This document shows, one piece after another, positions 17,763 to 26,012 of a stretch of DNA of 64,000 nucleotides. The translations under genes and the position numbers were made by a program. Source of the DNA: Bosea sp. F3-2 (lineage in GTDB: Bacteria > Pseudomonadota > Alphaproteobacteria > Rhizobiales > Beijerinckiaceae); the NCBI RefSeq assembly GCF_008253865.1, contig NZ_CP042331.1:2170001-2234000 (forward strand). Direction: 5' to 3'. The notes under the pieces are model-generated. The model ran no database searches, was not told where the DNA came from, and was given only the letters and a program-made list of their open reading frames with translations. Position 1 is the first letter of the stretch. Every line of letters begins with the position of its first letter.

Positions 17763-18710
17763 ATGCTCCGCACCATCAATAATCACCATTTTCCGATCGT
17801 TCTCGTATCCATCCTAATCTTGGCACTTCCGCTGCTGACGGGGTCAAATTACCATCTACGCGTTGCAAGCGTAATGTTCATCTACGCGCTGGCTGCGACT
17901 GGCCTCAATCTGCTGCTTGGACTGGCAGGACAAGTTAGCCTTGGCCACGCGGGCTTTATGGGGATCGGCGCCTACGCAGTAGCTGTTGGGCCGGCGCACT
18001 TTGGCCTACCGCCGTTGCTGTCGGCGGTGATGGGCACAGCCGTTGCGAGTGCTCTCGCCTACGTACTCGGAAAGCCAGTCTTGCGGTTGCGAGGTTACTA
18101 CCTAGCTGTCGGAACGCTTGGCTGCGGCCTACTCATCTATATGGTTCTGAACAATGAGGCGGGCTGGACGGGCGGCCCCGATGGAACGTCTGTGCCTCGC
18201 CTTAAGATTATGGGCGAGACGGTGAGAAGCGTATCGACCTGGTATTACATTTGTGGCGGTGCGTTGCTTATCGGGCTTTGGCTAGCAATCAATCTCCGGG
18301 AGAGCCCTACTGGTCGAGCTTTGCGAGCAATCCGGGACAGTGAGGTTGCGGCTCGCGTGGTAGGCGTGGACGTAGCGCGCCAGAAGCTTTTTGTTTTTGT
18401 CGTTTCTGCCGCATACGCGAGCCTGGCAGGGTCATTGCTCGCGTTCGTGAATGGCCACATTACACCTGAAGCGACTTCTGGATTCCTTCGCTCGATCGAG
18501 CTCGTAACAATGGTGGTGCTCGGCGGCACTGCTTCGGTACTCGGGCCTCTTGCCGGCGCTGCTATTCTGATCGTGCTGCCGCAGGTTCTCACCGTGTTTC
18601 ATGAGTACGAGCATCTCATTCTCGGCCTTATCATGATGCTCTGCATGATTTTGATGAGAAAGGGCCTCGTTCCGTCGTTCACATCTTGGTTTAAGGAGCG
18701 CTCCGCATGA
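17763..18710 (+). CDS. livM: Branched-chain amino acid-type ABC permease LivM
   Basis: A 315-residue inner-membrane protein with repeated hydrophobic segments. It shows the LivM hallmarks GLNLLLGLAGQVSLGHAGFMGIGAY (split: GLNLLLGLAGQVSLGH, AGFMGIGAYA), the ESPTGRALRAIRDSEVAARV coupling helix, and VLGGTASVLGPLAGA. It completes the channel with LivH. Its stop overlaps the start of livG by 4 bp, so expression is coupled. Confidence 0.92.
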   Translation: MLRTINNHHFPIVLVSILILALPLLTGSNYHLRVASVMFIYALAATGLNLLLGLAGQVSLGHAGFMGIGAYAVAVGPAHFGLPPLLSAVMGTAVASALAYVLGKPVLRLRGYYLAVGTLGCGLLIYMVLNNEAGWTGGPDGTSVPRLKIMGETVRSVSTWYYICGGALLIGLWLAINLRESPTGRALRAIRDSEVAARVVGVDVARQKLFVFVVSAAYASLAGSLLAFVNGHITPEATSGFLRSIELVTMVVLGGTASVLGPLAGAAILIVLPQVLTVFHEYEHLILGLIMMLCMILMRKGLVPSFTSWFKERSA

Positions 18711-19492
18711 ACCCGTTGCTCCAAACTGAGGATGTAACGATAGCGTTCGGTGGCATTAAAGCCGTCACGGATGTCTCCTTGTCGGTCTTCAAAGGAGAAA
18801 TTCTGTCAATGATCGGTCCCAATGGAGCCGGTAAGACAAGTTTCTTCAACCTCATCTCGGGGATTTATAAGCCAAGCCGCGGTCGGATCCTGTTTAAGGG
18901 GGACGACGTCTCAGGAATGTCACCAGATCAGCTCTGCCGCCAGGGGTTATGCCGAACCTTTCAGAATCTCCAGGTCTTCTTTGGCATGACGGCACTCGAA
19001 AACGTCATGGTCGGACGCCACCGGCATGAGCGGACCAGTCCATTTTTGCATCTGCTGCGCACATCCAACGTACGGCGCGAGAACCTCGCGAGCGCCGAAA
19101 TTGCTCGTCGTCATCTCGACTTTGTGGGACTTGAGACATCAGAGGCGCGACAAGCTGGGACGCTCCCGTACGGCGCGCTCAAGCGCTTGGAGATCGCCAG
19201 AGCTCTCGCCGCTGAGCCGGAACTGTTGCTGCTGGACGAGCCTGCCGCGGGCTGCAATGGCAACGAGACGGCGGAGATCGCTGCGACCATTCGGAAAATA
19301 GCCGACCGAGGCATAACGGTCGTCCTCGTTGAGCACGACATGAAGCTGGTAATGCGCATCTCGGACAGGGTTCTGGTTCTTGAACAAGGGCAAACGCTGT
19401 GCGTAGGGACCCCCGCAACTGTTAGGGCGGATCCGAGAGTTCAAGCTGCATACCTTGGGCAGCACGGTGCCAAGGAGGCAAGCTATGCTTGA
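18707..19492 (+). CDS. livG: Liv-type ABC transporter ATP-binding protein LivG
   Basis: A 261-residue ATPase with Walker A GPNGAGKT (37-44), RTFQNLQVF Q-loop, the LivG-style signature LPYGALKRLEIARAL, Walker B LLLLDEPAAGCN and H-loop VEHDMKLV. It drives import together with LivF. ATGA overlap with livM; livF starts inside its last codons. It is a paralogue of the partial LivG at the left edge of the window. Confidence 0.93.
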   Translation: MNPLLQTEDVTIAFGGIKAVTDVSLSVFKGEILSMIGPNGAGKTSFFNLISGIYKPSRGRILFKGDDVSGMSPDQLCRQGLCRTFQNLQVFFGMTALENVMVGRHRHERTSPFLHLLRTSNVRRENLASAEIARRHLDFVGLETSEARQAGTLPYGALKRLEIARALAAEPELLLLDEPAAGCNGNETAEIAATIRKIADRGITVVLVEHDMKLVMRISDRVLVLEQGQTLCVGTPATVRADPRVQAAYLGQHGAKEASYA

Positions 19493-20180
19493 CGTTGATA
19501 GCCTAACCTGCGCCTACGGCCGCGTCGAAGTGTTGCACAACGTGTCGCTCCATGTCAGCGCTGGTGAAATCGTCACACTCTTGGGAGCGAATGGCGCCGG
19601 GAAGACAACTCTTCTGCGCGCGATTTCGGGACTTTGTCCGCCTCGGAAAGGCCAAATCAAGCTTAAGGGCCAACGCCTGGACAACATTTCAGCGCATCGC
19701 CGCGTCGCTCTCGGCGTCGCGCAAGCGCCCGAAGGGAGACAGATTTTTACGAACCTATCGGTCGAAGATAACATCCGTTTGGGGAGATGGCGGACGAGAT
19801 CGAAATCCAGCTCGATCGACGAAGTTTACGAGATATTCCCGGTTCTCGCTGAGCGCAAAAATCAGATCGCCGGAGGATTGTCCGGCGGGCAGCAGCAAAT
19901 GCTGGCGATTGGGAGAGCGCTGGTCAGCAAACCCAGCATCCTGCTTTTGGACGAGCCCAGCATGGGCTTATCTCCCCTACTGATCGACCAGATTTTCTCA
20001 ACGATTTTGACACTAAAGAGCAAGGGCATCACTGTTTTGCTCGTCGAGCAGAACGTTGCCGGCGCTCTTGCGATTTCGGACCGAGGATATGTGCTTGAGG
20101 CTGGGAGCATCAGCGTAAGCGGTCCGGCCGATCAACTGCTTCATGACCCGAAAGTTATCAGTTCCTACCTCGGGATGTAG
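19485..20180 (+). CDS. livF: Liv-type ABC transporter ATP-binding protein LivF
   Basis: A 231-residue ATPase with Walker A GANGAGKT (34-41), QAPEGRQIF, signature LSGGQQQMLAIGRAL, Walker B ILLLDEPSMGLS and VEQNVAGAL. The ATG at 19485 is chosen because AAGGAGG sits at 19472-19478; an earlier in-frame codon at 19455 lacks this. The start overlaps livG by 8 bp. It is the last gene of the dpgC-liv operon; 258 bp of non-coding sequence follow. Confidence 0.92.
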   Translation: MLDVDSLTCAYGRVEVLHNVSLHVSAGEIVTLLGANGAGKTTLLRAISGLCPPRKGQIKLKGQRLDNISAHRRVALGVAQAPEGRQIFTNLSVEDNIRLGRWRTRSKSSSIDEVYEIFPVLAERKNQIAGGLSGGQQQMLAIGRALVSKPSILLLDEPSMGLSPLLIDQIFSTILTLKSKGITVLLVEQNVAGALAISDRGYVLEAGSISVSGPADQLLHDPKVISSYLGM

Positions 20181-20423
20181 GACGCAGCTTGCGCAATGTC
20201 AGCTTCTCGCGGCCTCCTGCGGAGGTTGCGAGATTGGTCGTGCCTGTCGATATCCGCGCAGGAACTGCAACTCCTCCTGAGTTACGGTTTTTGGCCCATC
20301 AAGCTCAGCATGGCTTGGCCATTAAAGTTGGGTCGCAGCTCGAAATCTCAGAAATCCGACCAAGCTGCAGGACCCGCGGCTCCTTAAGGGTAGGTCGCGC
20401 CACAGTTATTTAAAGGATCCTGG

Positions 20424-20451
20424 CTCACTCGCATGGCCTCACTCGCATGGC
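20424..20451. repeat. 14-bp perfect tandem duplication over the etfA stop codon
   Basis: CTCACTCGCATGGC is present twice in direct tandem (20424-20437 and 20438-20451). The second copy contains the end of etfA and its stop codon, so the duplication rebuilt or changed the last residues of EtfA (ending in APCE). Confidence 0.75.
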
Positions 20452-21383
20452 GCTGCAATAGAAGAGTCGAGCTCCGGCAGGATGGCGAAGAGGTCGCCGA
20501 CGAGGCCGTAATCGGCGATTTGGAAGATCGGGGCTTCCTCGTCCTTGTTGATGGCGACGATGACCTTTGAGTCCTTCATGCCGGCGAGATGCTGGATCGC
20601 GCCCGAAATGCCGACCGCGATATAGAGTTCCGGAGCGACCACCTTGCCGGTCTGGCCGACCTGCCAGTCGTTCGGCGCGTAGCCGGCATCGACGGCGGCG
20701 CGCGAGGCACCCATGGCGGCGCCGAGCTTGTCGGCCACCGGCTCGATCACCTTGCCGAAATTCTCGGCCGAGCCGAGCGCGCGACCGCCCGAGATGATGA
20801 TCTTGGCCGAGGCGAGCTCCGGACGGTCGGACTTGGCGACCTCCTCGCCCTTGAAGGACGAGTTGCCGGGGTTCTCGGCGGCCGAGACCGCCTCGACCGC
20901 AGCCGAGCCACCCTCGCCAGCCGCCGCGAAGGATGCGGTGCGGATGGTCAGCAGCTTCTTGGCGTCGGTCGACTGCACGGTCTGGATCGCGTTGCCGGCA
21001 TAGACCGGGCGCTCGAAGGTGTCGGCCGAGACGATCTTGCTGACGTCCGAGACCTGCATCACGTCGAGCAGGGCGGCGACGCGCGGCAGCACGTTCTTGC
21101 CGGTGGTGGTCGAGGGCGCGACGATGGCGTCATAGCCTTCCGCGAGCTTGGCGATCAACGCGGCCAGCGGCTCGGCCAGGGCATGGCCGTAAGCCGCGTC
21201 ATCGGCCAGCAGCACCTTCTCGACGCCGGCGAGCTTGGCGGCGGCATCGGCCGCGGCCTTGGCGCCCTGGCCGGCAACGAGGATGTGGACGGGCGTGCCC
21301 AGCTCCTTGGCCGCGGTCAGAGCCTTGGCGGTGGCGTCCTTGACGGAGGCGTTGTCGTGTTCGGCGATCAGCAGCGTGGTCAT
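20439..21383 (-). CDS. etfA: Electron transfer flavoprotein subunit alpha
   Basis: A 314-residue EtfA. The N-terminal ETF domain is followed by the C-terminal FAD-binding domain with KIIISGGRALGSAENFGKV, PNDWQVGQTGKVVAPELYIA and GISGAIQHLAGMKDS. With EtfB it carries electrons from flavin dehydrogenases to ETF:quinone oxidoreductase. The ATG at 21381-21383 overlaps the etfB stop by 1 bp. Its extreme 3' end carries a 14-bp duplication. Codon use is even more GC-biased than its neighbours, fitting a highly expressed gene. Confidence 0.95.
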   Translation of the reverse strand: MTTLLIAEHDNASVKDATAKALTAAKELGTPVHILVAGQGAKAAADAAAKLAGVEKVLLADDAAYGHALAEPLAALIAKLAEGYDAIVAPSTTTGKNVLPRVAALLDVMQVSDVSKIVSADTFERPVYAGNAIQTVQSTDAKKLLTIRTASFAAAGEGGSAAVEAVSAAENPGNSSFKGEEVAKSDRPELASAKIIISGGRALGSAENFGKVIEPVADKLGAAMGASRAAVDAGYAPNDWQVGQTGKVVAPELYIAVGISGAIQHLAGMKDSKVIVAINKDEEAPIFQIADYGLVGDLFAILPELDSSIAAPCE

Positions 21384-22132
21384 CAGATCACCCCGGCGGT
21401 CTTGAGCTTGGAGACGAGTTCGGCGGCGTTGGCCACCTTGACGCCGGCGGAGCGGCCGGCCGGCTCCACCGTCTTGAGCACCTTGAGGCGCGGCGCGACG
21501 TCGACGCCCAGCGTCTCGGCCGAGGTCTCGTCGAGCGGCTTCTTCTTCGCCTTCATGATGTTGGGCAGCGAGGCGTAGCGCGGCTCGTTGAGGCGCAGAT
21601 CCGTGGTGACGATCGCGGGGAGCTTGAGCGACACCGTCTGCAGGCCGCCATCGACCTCGCGGGTGACGTCGACGCTGTCCGCGCCAAGCTCGACCTTCGA
21701 GGCAAACGTGCCCTGGCCCCAGCCGAGCAGGGCGGCCAGCATCTGGCCGGTCTGGTTGCAATCGTCGTCGATCGCCTGCTTGCCGAGGATGACGAGGCCG
21801 GGAGCCTCCTGCTCGACCACCTTCTTCAGGAGCTTGGCGACGGCGAGCGGCTCGACGATGCCGTCGACCTTCACGAGGATGCCGCGGTCGGCGCCCATGG
21901 CGAGGCCCGTGCGGATCGTCTCGGCGGCCTGCGCCGGGCCGATCGAGACCACGATCACCTCGGTCGCCTTGCCGGCTTCCTTGAGGCGCAGCGCCTCTTC
22001 CACCGCGATCTCGTCGAACGGATTCATCGACATCTTAACATTGGCGAGTTCGACGCCCGAGCCGTCCGCCTTCACGCGAATTTTCACGTTGTAATCAACC
22101 ACCCGCTTGACGGGCACGAGTAGTTTCATCAC
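21383..22132 (-). CDS. etfB: Electron transfer flavoprotein subunit beta
   Basis: A 249-residue EtfB with the start MKLLVPVKRVVDYNVKIRV, the AMP-binding region and the LGKQAIDDDCNQTGQMLA signature, and the recognition-loop stretch LRLNEPRYASLPNIMKAKKK. It forms the ETF heterodimer with EtfA. It sits 70 bp downstream of the RpiR-type regulator on the same strand, so it may be read from the same operon as the FAD-linked 2-hydroxyacid dehydrogenase, a likely electron donor. Confidence 0.95.
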   Translation of the reverse strand: MMKLLVPVKRVVDYNVKIRVKADGSGVELANVKMSMNPFDEIAVEEALRLKEAGKATEVIVVSIGPAQAAETIRTGLAMGADRGILVKVDGIVEPLAVAKLLKKVVEQEAPGLVILGKQAIDDDCNQTGQMLAALLGWGQGTFASKVELGADSVDVTREVDGGLQTVSLKLPAIVTTDLRLNEPRYASLPNIMKAKKKPLDETSAETLGVDVAPRLKVLKTVEPAGRSAGVKVANAAELVSKLKTAGVI

Positions 22133-22202
22133 CGAAGCTCCGGATTAGATAGAAGATATTAGGGCACCGCGGACCAAGAGAATAATAGGATCAAATTTAA
22201 CA

Positions 22203-23294
22203 CTAAGATTTTCGCTTTGAAATTTTCCCATTGAATAAATACTCTCCGGACCCAACCAAATATTGTTCATTCTCCTGAATTCGGCGCTGTGCCGGCTCAC
22301 CGATATTACTGATCGTAAGAGAGGCCAGCAGGTGGGCGATCGCCATCGCTCCAAGGGTGGATTCCGGGAACGCTTGCCCGGATGTTTGGGCTACGAAATG
22401 AAGACGACCCGCAAATTCGCCGACTGGCGCCGCAAAGCTGTCTGTGATCGCGATTACGCGAGCACCTAACTGCGCTGCCCGCTCGGTCAAACCGTGAACC
22501 AACCGATTGAATGGCGCGAATGTCACGGCCACGAATGCGTCTCCTGGAAGAATATCTTCGAGAACACTCTCTGGAGCGCCACCCGGACCGTCCAAAAGGA
22601 TTACATTCGGGCGCGCCTTTCGTAACGTATACGCGAGCGTGTAGGCCGGCGAGAATGCCGTCCGACGACCGAACACGAACACTTTTTGCGCTTCAGAAAG
22701 GATAGAAACTGCCTCAGCAAGCTTTTCGGACGACAGATGGTTTTGTGCTTGCTTTACGACATCCAGTTCAGCTGCGAAGAACGAACTGATAAACTCGTCG
22801 ATTCCGCTGCTCTTTTTTTCAATCAGAGCCTGCGCGCTTTGTTGGTTTCGCTTCAAAGATCCCTTATCGCGATCCTCGCGAGCCTTCATCTTCAAGATGA
22901 ATTTTTCGCGCAATTCGCTGTAGCCAGGCAGACCAAGGCGTTGAGCTAGTCGGACTAAGCTAACCGGCGGCACACCTGCTCGCCGAGCGATTTCGCGCAT
23001 CGAGTGAAAAGCAACCTCATCAGGATTGTTGATCAGGTAATGCGCTGCGTCGATGGCTTGCCCCGACAGCTCTGAGCACAGAGCTTTGATGTCTTCGATC
23101 AGATCATCCGGCGGCACCTGTTTACTCCTGCGATTGGCCAGGATCTCGCGAATGCCGTCTTGAAGACGACGCTCATTCTCACCGAGATCGATGTGACCAT
23201 CGCTAGGAAGCGCGGGAAAGTCGAGAGGCCGGGTCGACTGCTCCACGGCCGCCTCTTCACCCACCCGTCGCTTTGGTGCGTTTTCGTCGGTCAT
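22203..23294 (-). CDS. RpiR/MurR-family transcriptional regulator
   Basis: A 363-residue protein. A non-conserved N-terminal tail of about 70 residues precedes an RpiR helix-turn-helix (FHSMREIARRAGVPPVSLVR, LAQRLGLPGYSELREKF) and a C-terminal SIS sugar-phosphate-binding domain (KVFVFGRRTAFSPAYTLAY, VIAITDSFAAPVGEFA). Such proteins sense phosphosugars or sugar acids. The ATG at 23292-23294 overlaps the stop of the FAH gene by 4 bp. It likely controls the dehydrogenase-FAH-etf operon. Confidence 0.87.
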   Translation of the reverse strand: MTDENAPKRRVGEEAAVEQSTRPLDFPALPSDGHIDLGENERRLQDGIREILANRRSKQVPPDDLIEDIKALCSELSGQAIDAAHYLINNPDEVAFHSMREIARRAGVPPVSLVRLAQRLGLPGYSELREKFILKMKAREDRDKGSLKRNQQSAQALIEKKSSGIDEFISSFFAAELDVVKQAQNHLSSEKLAEAVSILSEAQKVFVFGRRTAFSPAYTLAYTLRKARPNVILLDGPGGAPESVLEDILPGDAFVAVTFAPFNRLVHGLTERAAQLGARVIAITDSFAAPVGEFAGRLHFVAQTSGQAFPESTLGAMAIAHLLASLTISNIGEPAQRRIQENEQYLVGSGEYLFNGKISKRKS

Positions 23295-24211
23295 TCTATC
23301 GTGACGCTGGAGTTGGCCGCCAAATCGGTAGGCTTCAGCGCGTTCTTCAGTTCTCCGAGCCCGGTCGCTCGCACCGTCACCTCGTCGCCGGCCGCCAGGA
23401 ACACCGGCGGTGTCCTCGCGAAGCCGACACCGGCCGGCGTACCGGTCAGGAGGACGTCCCCGGGATGAAGGGTCATGCCGAATGAGAGCTCGGCGATCAG
23501 GCGCTTCACCGGGAAAGCCATCTGTGCGAGGACGGCGTCCTGCATGACCGCGCCGTTCAGCAGGCACTGCAGCCTTATCGCTCCGAGATCGGCAATCTCG
23601 TCGCGGGTCACGACGAACGGACCGAGCGGCATGGTGCGATCGATGCTTTTTCCCTTGAACCACTGCCCGCCATGACGCCGCTGAAGATCGCGTTGGGAAA
23701 CGTCGTTGGCGAGGCAGTAGCCGAAAATGTGGTCGGCGGCCTCCTGCTCCGGGATGCTACGCCCGCGCTTCCCGATGATGACGGCGACCTCGGCCTCATA
23801 GTCCCATTTGGACGAGATCCGGCTATCGAACGCAATGTCGTCGCGGGGGCCGATGACGGTATCGGGAGCCTTGGTGAAGAAGGTCGGGGCCTTCGGCAAT
23901 TCCTTGGCGTCCTGGCCTTCGCGCTTTCCTTGGCCCTCCTGGAAATGGTCGTGGTAGTTCCAGCCCGTGCAGAGAACGTCTCGCCTGAATCGGCCGATCG
24001 GAGCGAGAATCTCCAGCGACGCCAGGGGAAGCCGCTGGGCATCCGCTGCCTGGGAGAGAGCCTTGGCCTCTAGGAGAGCAGCCTCGCCTCCCTCGATGAT
24101 CGGCACCAGGTCATCGAAAACCTCGGGCAGGAGAACGGCGAACTCGGCGTCGATCACGCCGACTCTCGGACGCCCCTCGTGCTTCGTACGAATGAATTTC
24201 ACTGCCTGCAC
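23291..24211 (-). CDS. Fumarylacetoacetate hydrolase (FAH) family protein
   Basis: A 306-residue FAH-fold protein. The metal-binding and active-site region is present: CTGWNYHDHFQE, PTFFTKAPDTVIGPRDDI, KWDYEAEVAVIIGKRGRSI with the metal-binding E-x-E, FGYCLANDVSQRDLQ, KGKSIDRTMPLGP and the late GDVLLTGTPAGVGFARTP. Members are C-C hydrolases, hydratases, oxaloacetate decarboxylases or 2-keto-3-deoxy-sugar-acid hydrolases. Next to an FAD 2-hydroxyacid dehydrogenase and an RpiR regulator, a 2-keto-3-deoxy-acid substrate is plausible but not proven. It lies 48 bp after the dehydrogenase. Confidence 0.87.
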   Translation of the reverse strand: MQAVKFIRTKHEGRPRVGVIDAEFAVLLPEVFDDLVPIIEGGEAALLEAKALSQAADAQRLPLASLEILAPIGRFRRDVLCTGWNYHDHFQEGQGKREGQDAKELPKAPTFFTKAPDTVIGPRDDIAFDSRISSKWDYEAEVAVIIGKRGRSIPEQEAADHIFGYCLANDVSQRDLQRRHGGQWFKGKSIDRTMPLGPFVVTRDEIADLGAIRLQCLLNGAVMQDAVLAQMAFPVKRLIAELSFGMTLHPGDVLLTGTPAGVGFARTPPVFLAAGDEVTVRATGLGELKNALKPTDLAANSSVTIE

Positions 24212-24259
24212 TCCGGTTTAAACATGTGATGCTGTCGTGATTGCTGATTCCGAGCTGGC

Positions 24260-25705
24260 CTACTGACGCAGGATCTTGCCCGGATTCATGATATTCGCGG
24301 GATCGAAGGCACTCTTGATCGCGCGCATCATTTCGAGATCGAGAGCGCTTTTGAAATGTTCGAGCTCGGCGGCATGCATCATGCCGATTCCGTGCTCCGC
24401 GCTGATGCTGCCCCCGAGATCGACACTCACTTCGTGAACGATGAAGTTGGCGAGGGCGGAAGCCTTTTCGCGCTCGTCCTGATCCGCATAGCGTTCGCGA
24501 TCCAGGACGACGACGACGTGGATATTGCCGTCTCCGATGTGGCCGACATGAAAGACGTCGGCCTGTTCAATTTCGCGGGCGATCCTCCGCTCGACGGTTT
24601 CGAGAAACACTGGAAGCTTCGAAATCGGGACCGACGTATCGTTGGCGATCGAGTAGCCCTTGCGGACATTCGCTTCGGACGCACTGTGCCGAAGCTCCCA
24701 GATCTTGTTCGATTTTGCGCCGTCAGCGGCGATCACCGCATCGGTGACTAGGCCGGTTTCGAGCGCCTCCCCGAGAATAGTCTCAAACAGCGCTTCGGGC
24801 TGGAAATCCACGCTGCTATCCGCAAGCTCGATCAGAACGAACCACGGCGTGGCCAACTCCATCGGCGACTGGCTGACATGGGTATTGGCCAGGATATTCT
24901 CGATTTGGCCGCGCGACATGATCTCAAAGGCTTCGACCCGACGGCCCGTCCGTTCCATGAAGAGTTGCAACAAATCGACCGCTGAATTGACGTCCGCGAC
25001 CGCTACCATCGCGCTCGCGGACTTGTCGGGAAGCGGATAAAGTTTGAGGGAGGCGGCGGTGATGATCCCAAGCGTGCCCTCGGCACCGATGAACAGCTGC
25101 TTGAGGTCGTACCCGGAATTGTCCTTGCGAAGCGACTTCAGGCCGTTCCAGATGCGGCCGTCCGGTAGGACGACTTCGAGCCCGAGCACGAGGTCACGCA
25201 TATTGCCGTAGCGAAGAACGCCGGTTCCTCCTGCATTCGTCGCAACCAGCCCGCCAACCTGGCAACTGCCGGCACTGCCAAGCAACAGCGGGAAGAGTCT
25301 CCCCGCGTTCTGGGCTTCCTGCCGCATCGTTTCGAGCACGCAGCCTCCTTCGACGATGAACGAATTGTTGGACACGTCGATTTCGCGAATCCGGTTCATC
25401 CGCGACAGGTTGAGCAGCAATGCCGGCCGCTCTTTCGTGGGGACGGCACCGCCTGCGAAGCCAGTGTTCCCGCCCTGCGGAACGACCGCCACGCCGCGGC
25501 GCAGGCATTCCTTGACGAGATCGGACACCTGCGTCGCGCTCGTCGGCAATGCGACCGCTAAAGCTTCACCGCTGTATCGGCGACGCCAATCGGTCAGGTA
25601 GCCTTCCATAACGGCCGCTTCGTGCAGGACGCCGCGATCATCGACGATGGCGCGCACCGCTTCGATCAGTTCGTGGCGCAAGCGCTTGGATTCGACAGGT
25701 GCCAT
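24260..25705 (-). CDS. FAD-linked 2-hydroxyacid dehydrogenase (GlcD/D-lactate dehydrogenase family)
   Basis: A 481-residue flavoprotein with an N-terminal PCMH-type FAD domain (VVPQGGNTGFAGGAVP, NNSFIVEGGCVLE, GGLVATNAGGTGVLRYG) and a C-terminal FAD-oxidase domain (HVGHIGDGNIHVVV, SISAEHGIGMMHA). It would oxidise a D-2-hydroxy acid to the 2-oxo acid and pass electrons to ETF or quinone; etfBA lie in the same operon. The second ATG (25703-25705) is preferred because AGGAGT lies just upstream of it inside the first four codons of the longer form. A MocR-type direct-repeat operator lies 30-75 bp upstream. Confidence 0.9.
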   Translation of the reverse strand: MAPVESKRLRHELIEAVRAIVDDRGVLHEAAVMEGYLTDWRRRYSGEALAVALPTSATQVSDLVKECLRRGVAVVPQGGNTGFAGGAVPTKERPALLLNLSRMNRIREIDVSNNSFIVEGGCVLETMRQEAQNAGRLFPLLLGSAGSCQVGGLVATNAGGTGVLRYGNMRDLVLGLEVVLPDGRIWNGLKSLRKDNSGYDLKQLFIGAEGTLGIITAASLKLYPLPDKSASAMVAVADVNSAVDLLQLFMERTGRRVEAFEIMSRGQIENILANTHVSQSPMELATPWFVLIELADSSVDFQPEALFETILGEALETGLVTDAVIAADGAKSNKIWELRHSASEANVRKGYSIANDTSVPISKLPVFLETVERRIAREIEQADVFHVGHIGDGNIHVVVVLDRERYADQDEREKASALANFIVHEVSVDLGGSISAEHGIGMMHAAELEHFKSALDLEMMRAIKSAFDPANIMNPGKILRQ

Positions 25706-25717
25706 CGCACTCCTCAT

Positions 25718-26012
25718 ATCGCGATTTGACGCCTTGGAACCATTTGATCCATACTTGTGTCAAGTAAATCATTTGGTTCTCCATATCCGATGCAAATAGG
25801 ACGCACGCCAACGGGATACCTGGACACATCACGAGGAGCGGGACGCCTGCGGCCGCGAAGAGGCGTCACGCCGAGAAACGGCAAGCGTTCAGACGCTCAT
25901 GCGCCCGCGCACGGCGCGGCGGCCGAGCCGCCCTCGGCGATCCGCGCGACTGCGCCCCTGGCGAACAGGAGCCTGATCCAAGCGACGACCCCAGACCACT
26001 CTTGAGTTGGAT
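25718..26012. other. Divergent promoter region: FAD dehydrogenase operon / MocR regulator
   Basis: A 295-bp gap between divergent genes. The 25737-25780 part contains a two-copy direct repeat described separately. The remainder is GC-rich without recognisable genes. Confidence 0.6.
25737..25780. promoter_or_regulatory. Candidate MocR-type operator, copy 1 (direct repeats 29 bp apart)
   Basis: GAACCATTTGATCC starts at 25737 and a related copy, ATCATTTGGTTC, has its CATTTG exactly 29 bp further (25741 and 25770). The same 14-mer with the same 29-bp period occurs at 34928. Direct repeats in the promoter next to a mocR-type gene fit how GabR/PdxR-like regulators bind. The position suggests control of both the dehydrogenase operon and the regulator itself. 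Confidence 0.65.

Noticed and set aside
22188..22198. GGATCAAATTT resembling half of the CATTTGATCC operator
   Set aside because: Only one imperfect half-site, with no partner 29 bp away; probably chance.
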